Shown piece by piece: positions 1 to 8,334 of a stretch of DNA of 64,000 nt. Within the stretch, counting starts at the first letter, position 1. Each line of letters opens with the position of its first letter. The DNA is from Pseudomonadota bacterium (GTDB lineage: Archaea; Thermoplasmatota; SW-10-69-26; JACQPN01; JAJPHT01), in assembly GCA_021325135.1 (NCBI GenBank), contig JAJPHT010000016.1:22449-86448 (forward strand), in the 5' to 3' direction. The notes below the pieces were generated by a model. It did not search any database and was not told the DNA's origin. It saw only the letters and a program-made list of their open reading frames with translations. A program made the position numbers and the translations under genes.

Positions 1-53
1 CGCAGCTAGGGTGAGGGGGAGGCTCTCCACCACTCGGCTTGGAGCAAGTTGCA

Positions 54-1883
54 ATGAATCGTACGGTCGTCATCAGCGCCTCGGTGGCGCTGCTCATGCT
101 TGTCCCCACGGGCCTGGCCACGTGGGCTTCCTACGGAGGCAGCGAGCCCAGCACGTCGTTCGACACGCCGTTCATGTGGCCCTCCGGCCCCGGCACCGCG
201 CAGAACCACGTCTACTTCAACGTGGTCGAGGTCCAGGGCGTCGCGGGCACCGCGTCCGTGAACTCCGCCACCCTCGGCGGCCGCACCCGCGGCGTCGGCG
301 AGACGGCCTTCAACGCCATCCTCGGCGTCTGGGTCGACTGCAACAAGGACGGCTACGTCGGCCTCGCCGACGGCGCGCTCCTGGAGTACCGCGCCGAGGT
401 CAGCGCCGCGGCCGGCTTCCCCGTGGACCTGGACCTCTGCCCCGTCGTCGCCGACACCGCGGCGAACGCGGGCCAGATCCACAACGACGGCACCTGGGTC
501 ACGGAGCTCATCGCCATCGGCCCCACCGACCAGGCCTCCATGGACAGCAACGGCAACTACCGCGTCATCGCCGACTCCGCGGCCCAGATCTGGGGCGACT
601 TCGGCGCGCCCGTGACGCCCGCCAGCGCCCCCGCGCCCAGCGACGACTGCGCGGACTCCACGGTCAACCCGCCCTTCGGCAAGGGCGACACCGGCCACAC
701 CGGCGGCATGCTCCAGCACATCGACTGCCTTGACGGCAACCTCCCCTGGCACACCTGGGACCTCATCGTCGCGCAGGACGACACCGGCACCCTCGCCGGC
801 GTCCCCTTCAAGAGCATCCGCGACGCGTACCAGAACGGCGGCCCCGCCGACATCAGCACGTTCGGCACGGACCAGAGCTGCAAGTCCGGCCCCAACGGCG
901 AGGACGGCGGCGCCCAGCCCTGCCAGTACGGCAGCAACAGCATCGTCTACGGCGAGACGGACTGCAGCTCGCAGCCCATCACCGTCACCGACCCCGCGAC
1001 CGGCACGCCCGCCGAGGGCACGCCCGCGGACCCCGGCGACATCGTCCTCGTCCAGTCCCCCGGCGTCCCCACCGTGAACCCCCAGGGCTCCATCGCGGCG
1101 ACCGCCAACGAGACCATCGAGGAGAACCCGCTCCTGGACGACTGCAACAGCAGCGACGACAGCGGCCACGACGTCTACGGCAACGGCATCACCGAGGCCG
1201 GCACCTCCGGCGGCACCAAGGTCGTCGGCAAGACCCAGGCGGAGATGGACTTCGGCTGGGGCGGCCTCGACTTCCGCTTCGGCTGCGACGACACCTCCTT
1301 CGACCCCAACGGCGACCCCCTGCCCACCCTGCCCGTCATCACCGTCCCCGGCTCGGGCGCGCAGACGTGCGGCATGCCCGAGAGCGGCGGCCTCGCCGAG
1401 CCCTGGCTCCTGCTCACCAACGGCATGTGGTGGTCCGGCACGAACTGGATCGGCACCGCGCCCAACGCGGGCAGCGTCCACGTCGACCGCAACACGCCCA
1501 GCGTGACGCCCGACCTCTTCCAGGCGGACTACACGACGTTCTACGCGCAGTTCGGCGTCTCGGGCCTCCAGACTCCCGGCGCCACCGCGCAGTACGGCGC
1601 CGAGTGGTGCACCGCGGGCATCGGCCGCAACGCGGGCATCCAGAACGGCTGGGACTGCGACCCCGCGGACTGGAACCTCGACCCGCAGTCGGGCGAGAAG
1701 CTCGCGGGCTGGGACAACCTCGGCAACGTGGGCGACGTCTACGGCCTGCGCGACACGGACTGCTACGACACGACCGTGATCGCCGGCAACGCCAACTACG
1801 AGGGCACCAGCCTCAACCCCACGGGCCAGGACATCGGCGGCCGCACCGTCGGCCCCGCCACCGAGCCCGGCCACGGCTGCTGA
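54..1883 (+). CDS. Secreted EF-hand-like surface protein, paralog 1
   Basis: A 609-residue exported protein of unknown function. Residues 1-24 form a signal peptide ending near GLATWASYG. A calcium-loop pattern DCNKDGYVGLADG lies near residue 95, and Cys pairs are scattered to the C-terminus (ends GHGC). It aligns block by block with the proteins at 2066-3904 and 60061-61938: shared blocks include IHNDGTW, HTGGMLQH, TDQSCK, ETIEEN and SLNPTG. I chose ATG 54 over an in-frame TTG at 39 because the signal peptide starts there and paralog 3 starts with the same MNRT. An extracellular structural or calcium-binding role is inference. Confidence 0.85.
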   Translation: MNRTVVISASVALLMLVPTGLATWASYGGSEPSTSFDTPFMWPSGPGTAQNHVYFNVVEVQGVAGTASVNSATLGGRTRGVGETAFNAILGVWVDCNKDGYVGLADGALLEYRAEVSAAAGFPVDLDLCPVVADTAANAGQIHNDGTWVTELIAIGPTDQASMDSNGNYRVIADSAAQIWGDFGAPVTPASAPAPSDDCADSTVNPPFGKGDTGHTGGMLQHIDCLDGNLPWHTWDLIVAQDDTGTLAGVPFKSIRDAYQNGGPADISTFGTDQSCKSGPNGEDGGAQPCQYGSNSIVYGETDCSSQPITVTDPATGTPAEGTPADPGDIVLVQSPGVPTVNPQGSIAATANETIEENPLLDDCNSSDDSGHDVYGNGITEAGTSGGTKVVGKTQAEMDFGWGGLDFRFGCDDTSFDPNGDPLPTLPVITVPGSGAQTCGMPESGGLAEPWLLLTNGMWWSGTNWIGTAPNAGSVHVDRNTPSVTPDLFQADYTTFYAQFGVSGLQTPGATAQYGAEWCTAGIGRNAGIQNGWDCDPADWNLDPQSGEKLAGWDNLGNVGDVYGLRDTDCYDTTVIAGNANYEGTSLNPTGQDIGGRTVGPATEPGHGC

Positions 1884-1894
1884 GCCAAGCCCCC

Positions 1895-1945
1895 GCCCCC
1901 GGCGCGCGCCGGGGGCTCCCCTCTTTTTCTTCCTCTTCCTGCTCC
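1895..1945 (+). terminator. GC-rich hairpin followed by pyrimidine tract
   Basis: A perfect palindrome at 1895-1916 (GCCCCCGG..CCGGGGGC) is followed by a T-rich run containing TTTTT. It lies 12 bases after the paralog 1 stop and fits a terminator for that gene. Confidence 0.7.
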
Positions 1946-1980
1946 AGCGCGGGCGCCGCCGCGAGGCTGGCGCCTGGCAA

Positions 1981-1989
1981 TTCTTATCG
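1981..1989 (+). promoter_or_regulatory. TATA-like box TTCTTATCG
   Basis: This AT-rich island lies about 80 bases before the ATG at 2066. A start of transcription about 26 bases downstream would leave a leader of roughly 55 bases carrying the GGAG ribosome site at 2059-2062. Confidence 0.4.
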
Positions 1990-2065
1990 ACTTCCCGGCG
2001 CATGCCCCTGCGGGGCTGGCCTGGAGCGAGGCTTGCGCGCCGACCCGCCCGTGGAGCTTGGAGCC

Positions 2066-3904
2066 ATGACCCGCCTTCTCAGCCTGGCCGCGCTGGCCCT
2101 CGCCGCGACGATGCTCGTCCCCCCGGGCGTCGCGACGTGGGCCTCCTACGGGAGCCTGGAGCCCGACAACAAGTACGACCTCGGAAGCTCGACCACGTGG
2201 CAGGACCCGCCGGGCCAGGCCACCAGCAGGGTCTACTTCAACGTCGTGAGCGGCGAGGCGGGGCTCTCCCTCCTCGCGAGCCCCAACAGCGCGACGCTGG
2301 GCGGCCGCGTCTACAACGTGGGCAACGGCGGCTTCGAGGCCATCCTCGGCGTGTGGGCCGACTGCAACCACGACGGCTACGTGGGCATGGCGGACGGCGC
2401 GCTGCGCGAGTACCGCGTGGAGGCGGCCGAGGCGCTGGGCCAGGCCATCGACGAGTCCATCTGCCCGCCCATGCCCGACGACGCCGCGGACGAAGGGCGC
2501 ATCCACAACGGCGGAGGGTGGATCACGGAGCTGCTCCCCATCTCCCCCGTGGACCTCCCGCCGGGCGACGCGGAGCACCGCTACCTCAACGCCTCCGCCA
2601 GCGTGGACGGGCGGCCGGGCACCGCCATCTGGGGCGACCGCATCGAGCCGCGCGCGCCCGACGCGCCTCCGGCGTTCGACGCGTGCAAGCAGAGCGCCAT
2701 CGCGCCCAGCCACCGCCAGGAGGAGCACACCGGCGGCCTGCTCCAGCACGCGGACTGCCTCGACGGGCGCGCGCCCGACGCGGCCCTCGCCCTCGCGCAG
2801 GCGCGCGACCCCACGGGCGCCACGCAGGCGCTCCCGCAGCCCAGCGCCCTCTGGGCCGACGGCGCGCCGCTGGACGTCGACGAGCCCGGCACGGACCAGG
2901 CCTGCAAGGGCGACCCCGCCAACCCGCCCCCGCAGCCCTGCCCGCAGGGAAACAACGCCATCGTGTACGGCGAGTTCGACTGCAGCGCCGCGCCCCTCGT
3001 GGACCAGACCGTGACCGTTCCCGACGCCACGGGCCTCGTGGGAGGTGATATCACGACGCGCGTCGTCGTCTACTCTCCCGGGACCCCGCAGGTCAACCCC
3101 GACGGCACTGCGCCCGCGACGGTGAACGAGACCATCGAGGAGAACGCGCTCCTGGACGACTGCGACGGCACCGACGACTTCGGGCACGACGTCTACCAGG
3201 GCACCGACGGCACGGACGCCGTGACGACGGCCGGCAAGAGCGCGCCCGAGCTGGAGTTCCGCTACGGCTTCAAGTCGCGCGAGGCGTGCACGGACCCCGA
3301 GGTCTCCGCGCCCGGCGGTGGCCCCTCGGCCTCGCTGCCCGTGGGCGCGGAGCGCTGCGGCGCGCCCGACGACCTGGGCGTCGTCCCCGGCTCGCACGCC
3401 CTCTCGTTCTTCGAGGTGACGGGCACCAACTTCGTCAGCGGCCAGCAGGAGGTGGGCAACGACGCGTGGGACGCGAACCACGTCTACGTGAACTCGGCGC
3501 CGCGCATCGGCGGCGCGAGCGTCGACGCCTCGGGCCAGACGAAGGCGAGCCTCGACCTCGCGCCGGCCGACTGGTACACCTTCTTCGCGCGCACGACGCT
3601 CTCGGGCGTCGCGTTCCCCGGCGCGGGGGGCCTCTACGGCGCGGAGTTCTGCGCCGCGGGCATCGGCCGCAACGCCCCCGCGACCAACGGGTGGGTGTGC
3701 GACCCCTCGCTCTGGAACCTGGACACCACCACGGGCCGGCAGGACCCGGGCCTCGCCCAGGTGGGCGATCCGTTCCAGCTGCGCGACGTGGACTGCTACG
3801 ACAGCAGCGTGGTCTCCCGCGAGTCGAGCCTCAACCCCACCGGCGAGGACCTGGGGCCGCGCAGCGCGGCGCCGCTCACCGACCCGGCGCACGGGTGCTG
3901 GTGA
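2066..3904 (+). CDS. Secreted EF-hand-like surface protein, paralog 2
   Basis: A 612-residue exported protein, tandem paralog of the gene before it. It has a signal peptide (MTRLLSLAALALAATMLVPP), the ATWASYG cleavage region, and the loop DCNHDGYVGMADG. The shared blocks ETIEENALLDDC, GIGRNAP and SLNPTGEDLG are in the same order. It ends GCW, with the final Cys retained. The open frame extends far upstream, but ATG 2066 is preceded by GGAG and begins the signal peptide. The pair looks like a tandem duplication that diverged. Function is not known. Confidence 0.85.
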   Translation: MTRLLSLAALALAATMLVPPGVATWASYGSLEPDNKYDLGSSTTWQDPPGQATSRVYFNVVSGEAGLSLLASPNSATLGGRVYNVGNGGFEAILGVWADCNHDGYVGMADGALREYRVEAAEALGQAIDESICPPMPDDAADEGRIHNGGGWITELLPISPVDLPPGDAEHRYLNASASVDGRPGTAIWGDRIEPRAPDAPPAFDACKQSAIAPSHRQEEHTGGLLQHADCLDGRAPDAALALAQARDPTGATQALPQPSALWADGAPLDVDEPGTDQACKGDPANPPPQPCPQGNNAIVYGEFDCSAAPLVDQTVTVPDATGLVGGDITTRVVVYSPGTPQVNPDGTAPATVNETIEENALLDDCDGTDDFGHDVYQGTDGTDAVTTAGKSAPELEFRYGFKSREACTDPEVSAPGGGPSASLPVGAERCGAPDDLGVVPGSHALSFFEVTGTNFVSGQQEVGNDAWDANHVYVNSAPRIGGASVDASGQTKASLDLAPADWYTFFARTTLSGVAFPGAGGLYGAEFCAAGIGRNAPATNGWVCDPSLWNLDTTTGRQDPGLAQVGDPFQLRDVDCYDSSVVSRESSLNPTGEDLGPRSAAPLTDPAHGCW

Positions 3905-3907
3905 GGC

Positions 3908-4228
3908 TCAGAGCACGCGCTCGCGCAGCTTGCCCAGGCGGTCGCCCAGAAGGAAGAGCAGCTCGTGGCGGAAGGCCTCCACGTCGCGGACGGGGCGGCG
4001 CGCGAGCCGCTCGATGCGGCGCGAGAGGGCGGGGTCGCCCAGGATGCGCTCCACCCACGGCGCGTAGTCGATGCGGTGGTGCGCGACGAGGTGCCCGCTC
4101 TTGGCGCCCACCGCGTGGTGCAGGTCGCCCAGGTCGCGCGCCGACGTGCCGTCGGCGAAGCGGAACGCCTCGTCGCCCGCGCAGGGCGTGAGCGCGCGCC
4201 TGGCGACGGTCTGGAGGTTCTTCGCCAT
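3908..4228 (-). CDS. DUF5752-like small protein
   Basis: A 106-residue soluble protein, convergent with paralog 2 (stops 3 bases apart). The pattern AFRFADGTSARDL, LHHAVG, LVAHHRIDYAPWVERIL and DPALSRRIERL resembles the short DUF5752 family, which often occurs beside glycosyl-transfer genes; that family assignment is from memory of the pattern. There is no signal peptide or membrane segment. ATG 4228 is the only plausible start, and it is divergent from the trans-sulfuration gene. Confidence 0.6.
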   Translation of the reverse strand: MAKNLQTVARRALTPCAGDEAFRFADGTSARDLGDLHHAVGAKSGHLVAHHRIDYAPWVERILGDPALSRRIERLARRPVRDVEAFRHELLFLLGDRLGKLRERVL

Positions 4229-4374
4229 GCGGGGGTCGGAGACGCCAGGAGGCTTGGCTTTGTCGGCAAGCAGCCCAGGGCCTCCATCGGAACGGTCCGC
4301 GGAACGTCCAGCGCGCGCGTTCGTGCGGCCGACGCTCCGGCGGCTTGAAATGCCCCCGGTGGCGTGCAGCGGCC

Positions 4375-5538
4375 ATGCCAGGCGAGCGCACGACCAGCGT
4401 CCACGGCCGCGAGGAGCCCCGCGCGGGCCCGCTGGTCACTCCCATCCACCAGACGAGCACCTTCGTCCTCGCCAGCGCGCAGGAGGTGGACGACGTCTAC
4501 GAGGGGCGCCGCCAGGGCGACGTCTACACGCGCTACTCCAACCCGTCCACCACCAGCGTGGAGTCGCGCCTCGCCGCGCTGGAGGGCACGCAGGACGCCG
4601 TCGTCTCGGGCTCGGGCATGGCGGCCATCGCGACGGGCGTCCTCGCCTTCGTCGGCGCGGGCGGGCGCATCGTCTCCACCTCCGACCTGTACGGGGGCAC
4701 GATCAACCTCTTCCGCACGCTGGAGTCGCGCTTCGGCATCCGCATCGACCACGTCTCGCCCACCGACGTGGACGCGCTGCGCGCGGCGCTGCGGACGAAG
4801 GCGGACCTCGTCTACCTGGAGACGCCCACGAACCCCACGCTGCGCCTCGTGGACCTGGCGCAGAGCGCGCAGATCGCGCGCGCCGCCGGCGCCGTCACGC
4901 TGGTGGACAGCACCTTCGCGAGCCCCGTGAACTCGCGGCCGCACGCCCTGGGCATCGACCTCGTGATGCACAGCGCGACGAAGTACCTGGGCGGGCACAG
5001 CGACATCAGCGCGGGCGCCGTCTGCGGCTCGCGCGAGCACGTCGCGCGCGTGCGCGGCCTGCACAAGCTCATGGGCGCCGTGCTGGACCCGCACGCGGCG
5101 TTCCTCCTGGAGCGCGGCCTGCGCACGCTGCCGCTGCGCGTCAAGGCCGCCAACGACAACGCGCAGGCGGTGGCCGAGCACCTCGCGCGCCACCCCGCGG
5201 TCAAGCGCGTGCACTACCCGGGCCTGCCCTCGCACCCGCAGCACGCCCTCGCGAAGCGCCAGATGCCGGGCGGCTACGGGGGCCTCCTCTCCTTCGACCT
5301 GGCGAGCTTCGACGACGCGAAGCGCTTCCTGGACGGCCTGCGCGTCGTGCGCAACGCGGCCAGCCTCGGCGGCGTCGAAAGCCTGTGCAGCCTGCCCCTC
5401 CAGCAGAGCCACCGCAACCAGCCCAAGGAGGTGCTGGACCGCGCCGGCATCGTGCCCGGCACCGTGCGCCTCGCGCTGGGCATCGAGGACGCGGCGGACC
5501 TCGTCGCGGACGTGGACCAGGCGCTCAAGGGGCTCTGA
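4375..5538 (+). CDS. PLP-dependent cystathionine gamma-synthase/lyase family enzyme
   Basis: A 387-residue cytosolic enzyme of the Cys/Met metabolism PLP family. It has TSTF near residue 22, the RYSNPT-like block TRYSNPSTTSVESRLA, SGSGMAAI for cofactor phosphate contact, ETPTNP, DSTFASP, and the PLP lysine in HSATKYLGGHSD. The C-terminal domain is complete (SLGGVESLCSLP). These enzymes form or cleave cystathionine or add sulfide to O-acyl-homoserine; sequence alone does not settle which. I chose ATG 4375 over an upstream TTG at 4345, which adds only an unconserved tail. A TATA-like TTGAAAT at 4345-4351 fits a leaderless transcript. Confidence 0.9.
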   Translation: MPGERTTSVHGREEPRAGPLVTPIHQTSTFVLASAQEVDDVYEGRRQGDVYTRYSNPSTTSVESRLAALEGTQDAVVSGSGMAAIATGVLAFVGAGGRIVSTSDLYGGTINLFRTLESRFGIRIDHVSPTDVDALRAALRTKADLVYLETPTNPTLRLVDLAQSAQIARAAGAVTLVDSTFASPVNSRPHALGIDLVMHSATKYLGGHSDISAGAVCGSREHVARVRGLHKLMGAVLDPHAAFLLERGLRTLPLRVKAANDNAQAVAEHLARHPAVKRVHYPGLPSHPQHALAKRQMPGGYGGLLSFDLASFDDAKRFLDGLRVVRNAASLGGVESLCSLPLQQSHRNQPKEVLDRAGIVPGTVRLALGIEDAADLVADVDQALKGL

Positions 5539-5857
5539 CCCGGCGCCAGGGTGGACCGGTGTCCCCGCGGCGCTAACACGCAGGCCCGGGCCTCGAAAGC
5601 GATTTGGGGGAGGCGAAAGCTATCGAGGCATCCCGCGGCTCACCTTCAGCGACCTCGCGCAATCCATCGAGCACAGCCGGCTGACGCGCTCCACGTTCGA
5701 CTACGTCTACGAGAGCCCCACGTCGGTCCAGGAGCGCGCGACGTACCTCGTCTTCGACAGCTCGGAGGCGGGGCTCAACGCGATCGCGCTCCCCGCGAGG
5801 CCCCTGGAGGGGGAGACCGACCGGAGCGCCGACGTCGACGGCAAGCCGGCGCCCACC

Positions 5858-6829
5858 GTGCCCTTCTCCATCGTGCAGCGGCTCGCCATGGGCTTCGCGA
5901 AGCGCGTCGGGCTGCGCGAGTCCGCGGTGCGGGCGCTGGGGAGGCTGCTGGAACGGGGCGCGGAGGGGCCGCTCGACCTGGAGGCCCAGGCGTCGGACCT
6001 CCAGGAGGTGAGGACCGGGATGGGGAAGCTCGACCAGGCCGACCTCGAGGTCCGGGGCCTCGTGCTCCTCGTCAACGCGGCCGGCGAAGGGCACTACGTC
6101 CCGTTCGTCTACCTGGGGAATCCCGTGGGCAAGGGGTTCCGCAACGTCGCGCTGGTCCGCCAGAGGCACCGCCCCATCCGGTGGAAAGGATATCTCCGCT
6201 CGTGGGCGGCGGGGCAGTATCGCGTCTCGCAGGACTTCTACCTCAGCCAGGGGCACGCGAGCCACCTCTACCTGCGTCCTCCGCCTGGGACGGCGCTGGG
6301 GCGCTGCGCGCTGCCGGGGCACTGGCCCAAGGACGCGGTGGACTCGAACCCCCACGGAAGCGTCTGGTCCGTCTACGTGAGGCAGAGCGCCAAGAGGGAG
6401 ATCGCCGCCGCGAAGGCCAAGGCCGGAGCCGAGCGGGGGAGCCCCGCGTGGAACGCGCAGGCGTCCTTCCTGCTCCCTCCGACGCCCCGCGTGCTGCTGG
6501 GATTCGTGTTCCTCCTCCTCTCGGTGGGATCGCTGTGGCTGGGCACGCGGGGGGACGCCGCGATCACCCAGAAGCTCCTCTCCCTGGACGCCCTCGCGGG
6601 CAGCATCACGCTCCCCATCCTGTGGGCGTACCGCGAGAACGACATCGCCATCCTCCACGTCGGGGGGCGCGCGATAGTCCTGGGCATCATCGCCGGCGTC
6701 TGGCTCGCCATCTCCTCCGAGGCGGGCGTCGCCCCCGTCGCGGCGGGGATCGCCATGGCGGTGGGGCTCGCCATGAGCGCGCTCGACTTCGCGCTCGCCC
6801 TGCAGGCAGCCCGCGAAAGCCATAAGTAG
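5858..6829 (+). CDS. Hypothetical membrane protein, true N-terminus unresolved
   Basis: The 323-residue reading from GTG 5858 ends with three or four membrane segments (FLLLSVGSLWLG, ILWAY.., AIVLGIIAGVWLAI, VAAGIAMAVGLAM). The N-terminal two thirds are soluble. The frame stays open and protein-like upstream to about 5618 (SYRGIPRLTFSDL, FDYVYESPTS), but there is no ATG, GTG or TTG in it after the preceding gene. Either the start is non-standard, or an indel near 5600-5620 separates the true start. Codon use is less GC3-biased than its neighbours. No family recognised. Confidence 0.6.
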   Translation: MPFSIVQRLAMGFAKRVGLRESAVRALGRLLERGAEGPLDLEAQASDLQEVRTGMGKLDQADLEVRGLVLLVNAAGEGHYVPFVYLGNPVGKGFRNVALVRQRHRPIRWKGYLRSWAAGQYRVSQDFYLSQGHASHLYLRPPPGTALGRCALPGHWPKDAVDSNPHGSVWSVYVRQSAKREIAAAKAKAGAERGSPAWNAQASFLLPPTPRVLLGFVFLLLSVGSLWLGTRGDAAITQKLLSLDALAGSITLPILWAYRENDIAILHVGGRAIVLGIIAGVWLAISSEAGVAPVAAGIAMAVGLAMSALDFALALQAARESHK

Positions 6830-6852
6830 CGAGAGGCCAGATTGTCGGCTAC

Positions 6853-6884
6853 ATAGGGGCGGCTCCGCGCTGCCCCTATTTTTT
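6853..6884 (+). terminator. Hairpin plus T6 terminator
   Basis: ATAGGGGC at 6853-6860 pairs perfectly with GCCCCTAT at 6872-6879, followed directly by a T run to 6884. It lies 24 bases after the membrane protein stop at 6829. Confidence 0.8.
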
Positions 6885-6925
6885 CTCACCCCGGGCCCCC
6901 AGCGAAGCCCTTGTCCGGAGAAGCC

Positions 6926-6933
6926 CTTAAGAT
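6926..6933 (+). promoter_or_regulatory. TATA-like box CTTAAGAT
   Basis: The box is centred about 32 bases before ATG 6961, with GGAGG in the short leader at 6934-6938. Confidence 0.4.
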
Positions 6934-6960
6934 GGAGGAGCGACGAGAACGCGGCCTGCC

Positions 6961-7503
6961 ATGATGCTGCCCAGCCACCTCCTGGCGAGCCTCCTCCTCG
7001 GGCTCGCGCTCTCGCAGTGGCGGCGGCTCACGCCCCGCGACTGGGCGCTGGCGCTGGGCTTCGGCGTGGCCATCGACGCGGACCACCTCCTGCAGCTTCG
7101 CTCGTACATCCTCTCCCACGGGGGGCTCAAGGGCATGCACGCGGCGACCATCGTCCACTGGGGCGCCTCGTGGCAGGGCTTCATGCACACGCCCCTGGCG
7201 CTCGTCCTCGTCGTGCCCGCGTGCCTCCTCTTCCGCACGCTGATCCCGGCGACGTTCTGGGGGCTCCACATGTTCCAGGACTTCGTCATCGCCCGGAGCT
7301 ACGTCGTGTTCGGGAGCGCCGAGGAATGGGCCATCGACGCGGCGATGCTGGCGCTCCTCATCGCGGGCTTCTGGCTTGACCGTCGTCGCCACGGCGCGCG
7401 GGAGCCGCTGCTCCACCACGTCGCGCGCCAGCTCGGCTGGACGCCAGGCGGGAAAGCCGCCACCGCTCCGCCGGAATCCTCGGGTCGGACGGACGCCCCG
7501 TGA
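6961..7503 (+). CDS. DUF457/YdjM-like membrane protein
   Basis: A 180-residue integral membrane protein with about four helices (HLLASLLLGLAL, LALGFGVAIDADHLL, LALVLVVPACLLF, AIDAAMLALLIAGFW). The polar motifs SH near residue 5, DADH near 37, HWG, and MHTPL match the spaced His/Asp pattern of membrane-bound DUF457 proteins, once proposed to be metal-dependent hydrolases. The tail after residue 145 is disordered. Start is ATG 6961; the adjacent ATG 6964 is equally possible. Confidence 0.65.
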   Translation: MMLPSHLLASLLLGLALSQWRRLTPRDWALALGFGVAIDADHLLQLRSYILSHGGLKGMHAATIVHWGASWQGFMHTPLALVLVVPACLLFRTLIPATFWGLHMFQDFVIARSYVVFGSAEEWAIDAAMLALLIAGFWLDRRRHGAREPLLHHVARQLGWTPGGKAATAPPESSGRTDAP

Positions 7504-7509
7504 GGCGGG

Positions 7510-8226
7510 TCAGCCCCGCGCGAAGCTCGCGCACGCGCCCCGCGGCGTGGCGGCGCAGCGCGCGGCGCGGGAGCGCGACCCGGGCGCGCCCTCCTCGCGG
7601 CCATCCGTGCTGGGCTCCGAGATCGACCCGAAGCCGTGCGCGCGCCCGTGGCGCGTGGCGGCCGCGGCGACGAGCGCGCCCACGGCGGCCCCCGCGAAGT
7701 CGCAGAGGATGTCCGTCATGGTGTCGAAGTTGCCGCCTTGCTCGTGCGTGCCGAAGAACGTGTCCGTCGTGAACTCGACGATCTCCCAGAACGTGCACAC
7801 GGTCACGGCCATGGAGAAGAGGTAGACGCCCGCCTCCGCGGGCGTGACGCGCGTCCACGCCCAGAGCCAGCCCGTGGACTGCGAGAGCGCATAGAAGACC
7901 AGCACCAGCGCCAGCGGGACCAGGGTGTGCAGCGCCTTGTCGTAGTCCGCGAACCGGGCGTAGAGGCCGAAGGCGTGCCCCGAGACGTGGAGGACGAACG
8001 CGAAGAGCACGGCAGCCTCGGCGGCGCGCAGCGTGCGCGGCCGGCGCGTGGGGATCAGCGTGAAGAGCGCGCTCACGCCAAGACCCAGGAGCGAGGAACC
8101 CACCAGCAGGGGGCGCGTCGTGTACTGCGGCTGGACCGTCATGGAGTACGCCGCGATGACCAGGAGCGCGCCGCGCAGCGCCCACACGGCGTGGCTCTCC
8201 AGGGGGCGGGGTCGGAGGGGGCGCAT
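7510..8226 (-). CDS. DUF2238/YjdF-like membrane protein
   Basis: A 238-residue multi-pass membrane protein. The signature DYDKALHTLVPL, FWEIVEFTTD, FGTHEQGG and DTMTDILCDFAG matches the YjdF/DUF2238 pattern of conserved D, H, W-E and D-T-x-x-D residues. The last 45 residues are low-complexity and cytosolic. Its stop is 7 bases from the convergent 6961 gene. I chose ATG 8226 over a longer start at 8283 because a TATA-like box lies just upstream, inside the longer version. Confidence 0.65.
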   Translation of the reverse strand: MRPLRPRPLESHAVWALRGALLVIAAYSMTVQPQYTTRPLLVGSSLLGLGVSALFTLIPTRRPRTLRAAEAAVLFAFVLHVSGHAFGLYARFADYDKALHTLVPLALVLVFYALSQSTGWLWAWTRVTPAEAGVYLFSMAVTVCTFWEIVEFTTDTFFGTHEQGGNFDTMTDILCDFAGAAVGALVAAAATRHGRAHGFGSISEPSTDGREEGAPGSRSRAARCAATPRGACASFARG

Positions 8227-8255
8227 GCGTTCGCCAGGACGGACTCGGCGTCCCA

Positions 8256-8263
8256 CCTTATGG
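8256..8263 (-). promoter_or_regulatory. TATA-like box CCATAAGG
   Basis: The box is centred about 33 bases before ATG 8226 on the minus strand, which supports the shorter start of that gene. Confidence 0.45.
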
Positions 8264-8334
8264 AGGCGCCACAATGTCCTCATGGGCGGGACCGAGGCAA
8301 CGAGCCGTCCAGAGCGGATGGATGCCCTCTGGGC

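Noticed and set aside
6..2003. Long open frame on the minus strand opposite the first secreted protein
   Set aside because: Ala/Arg/Gly/Val-rich with no domain; it mirrors the GC-rich third positions of the real gene, as do similar antisense frames at 9858-10910, 22771-25422 and 30879-36428.
2002..3048. Alternative gene starting at ATG 2002, close behind a TATA-like box
   Set aside because: Its translation is Arg/Pro-rich low complexity in the wrong frame; the real signal peptide starts at 2066 in another frame.
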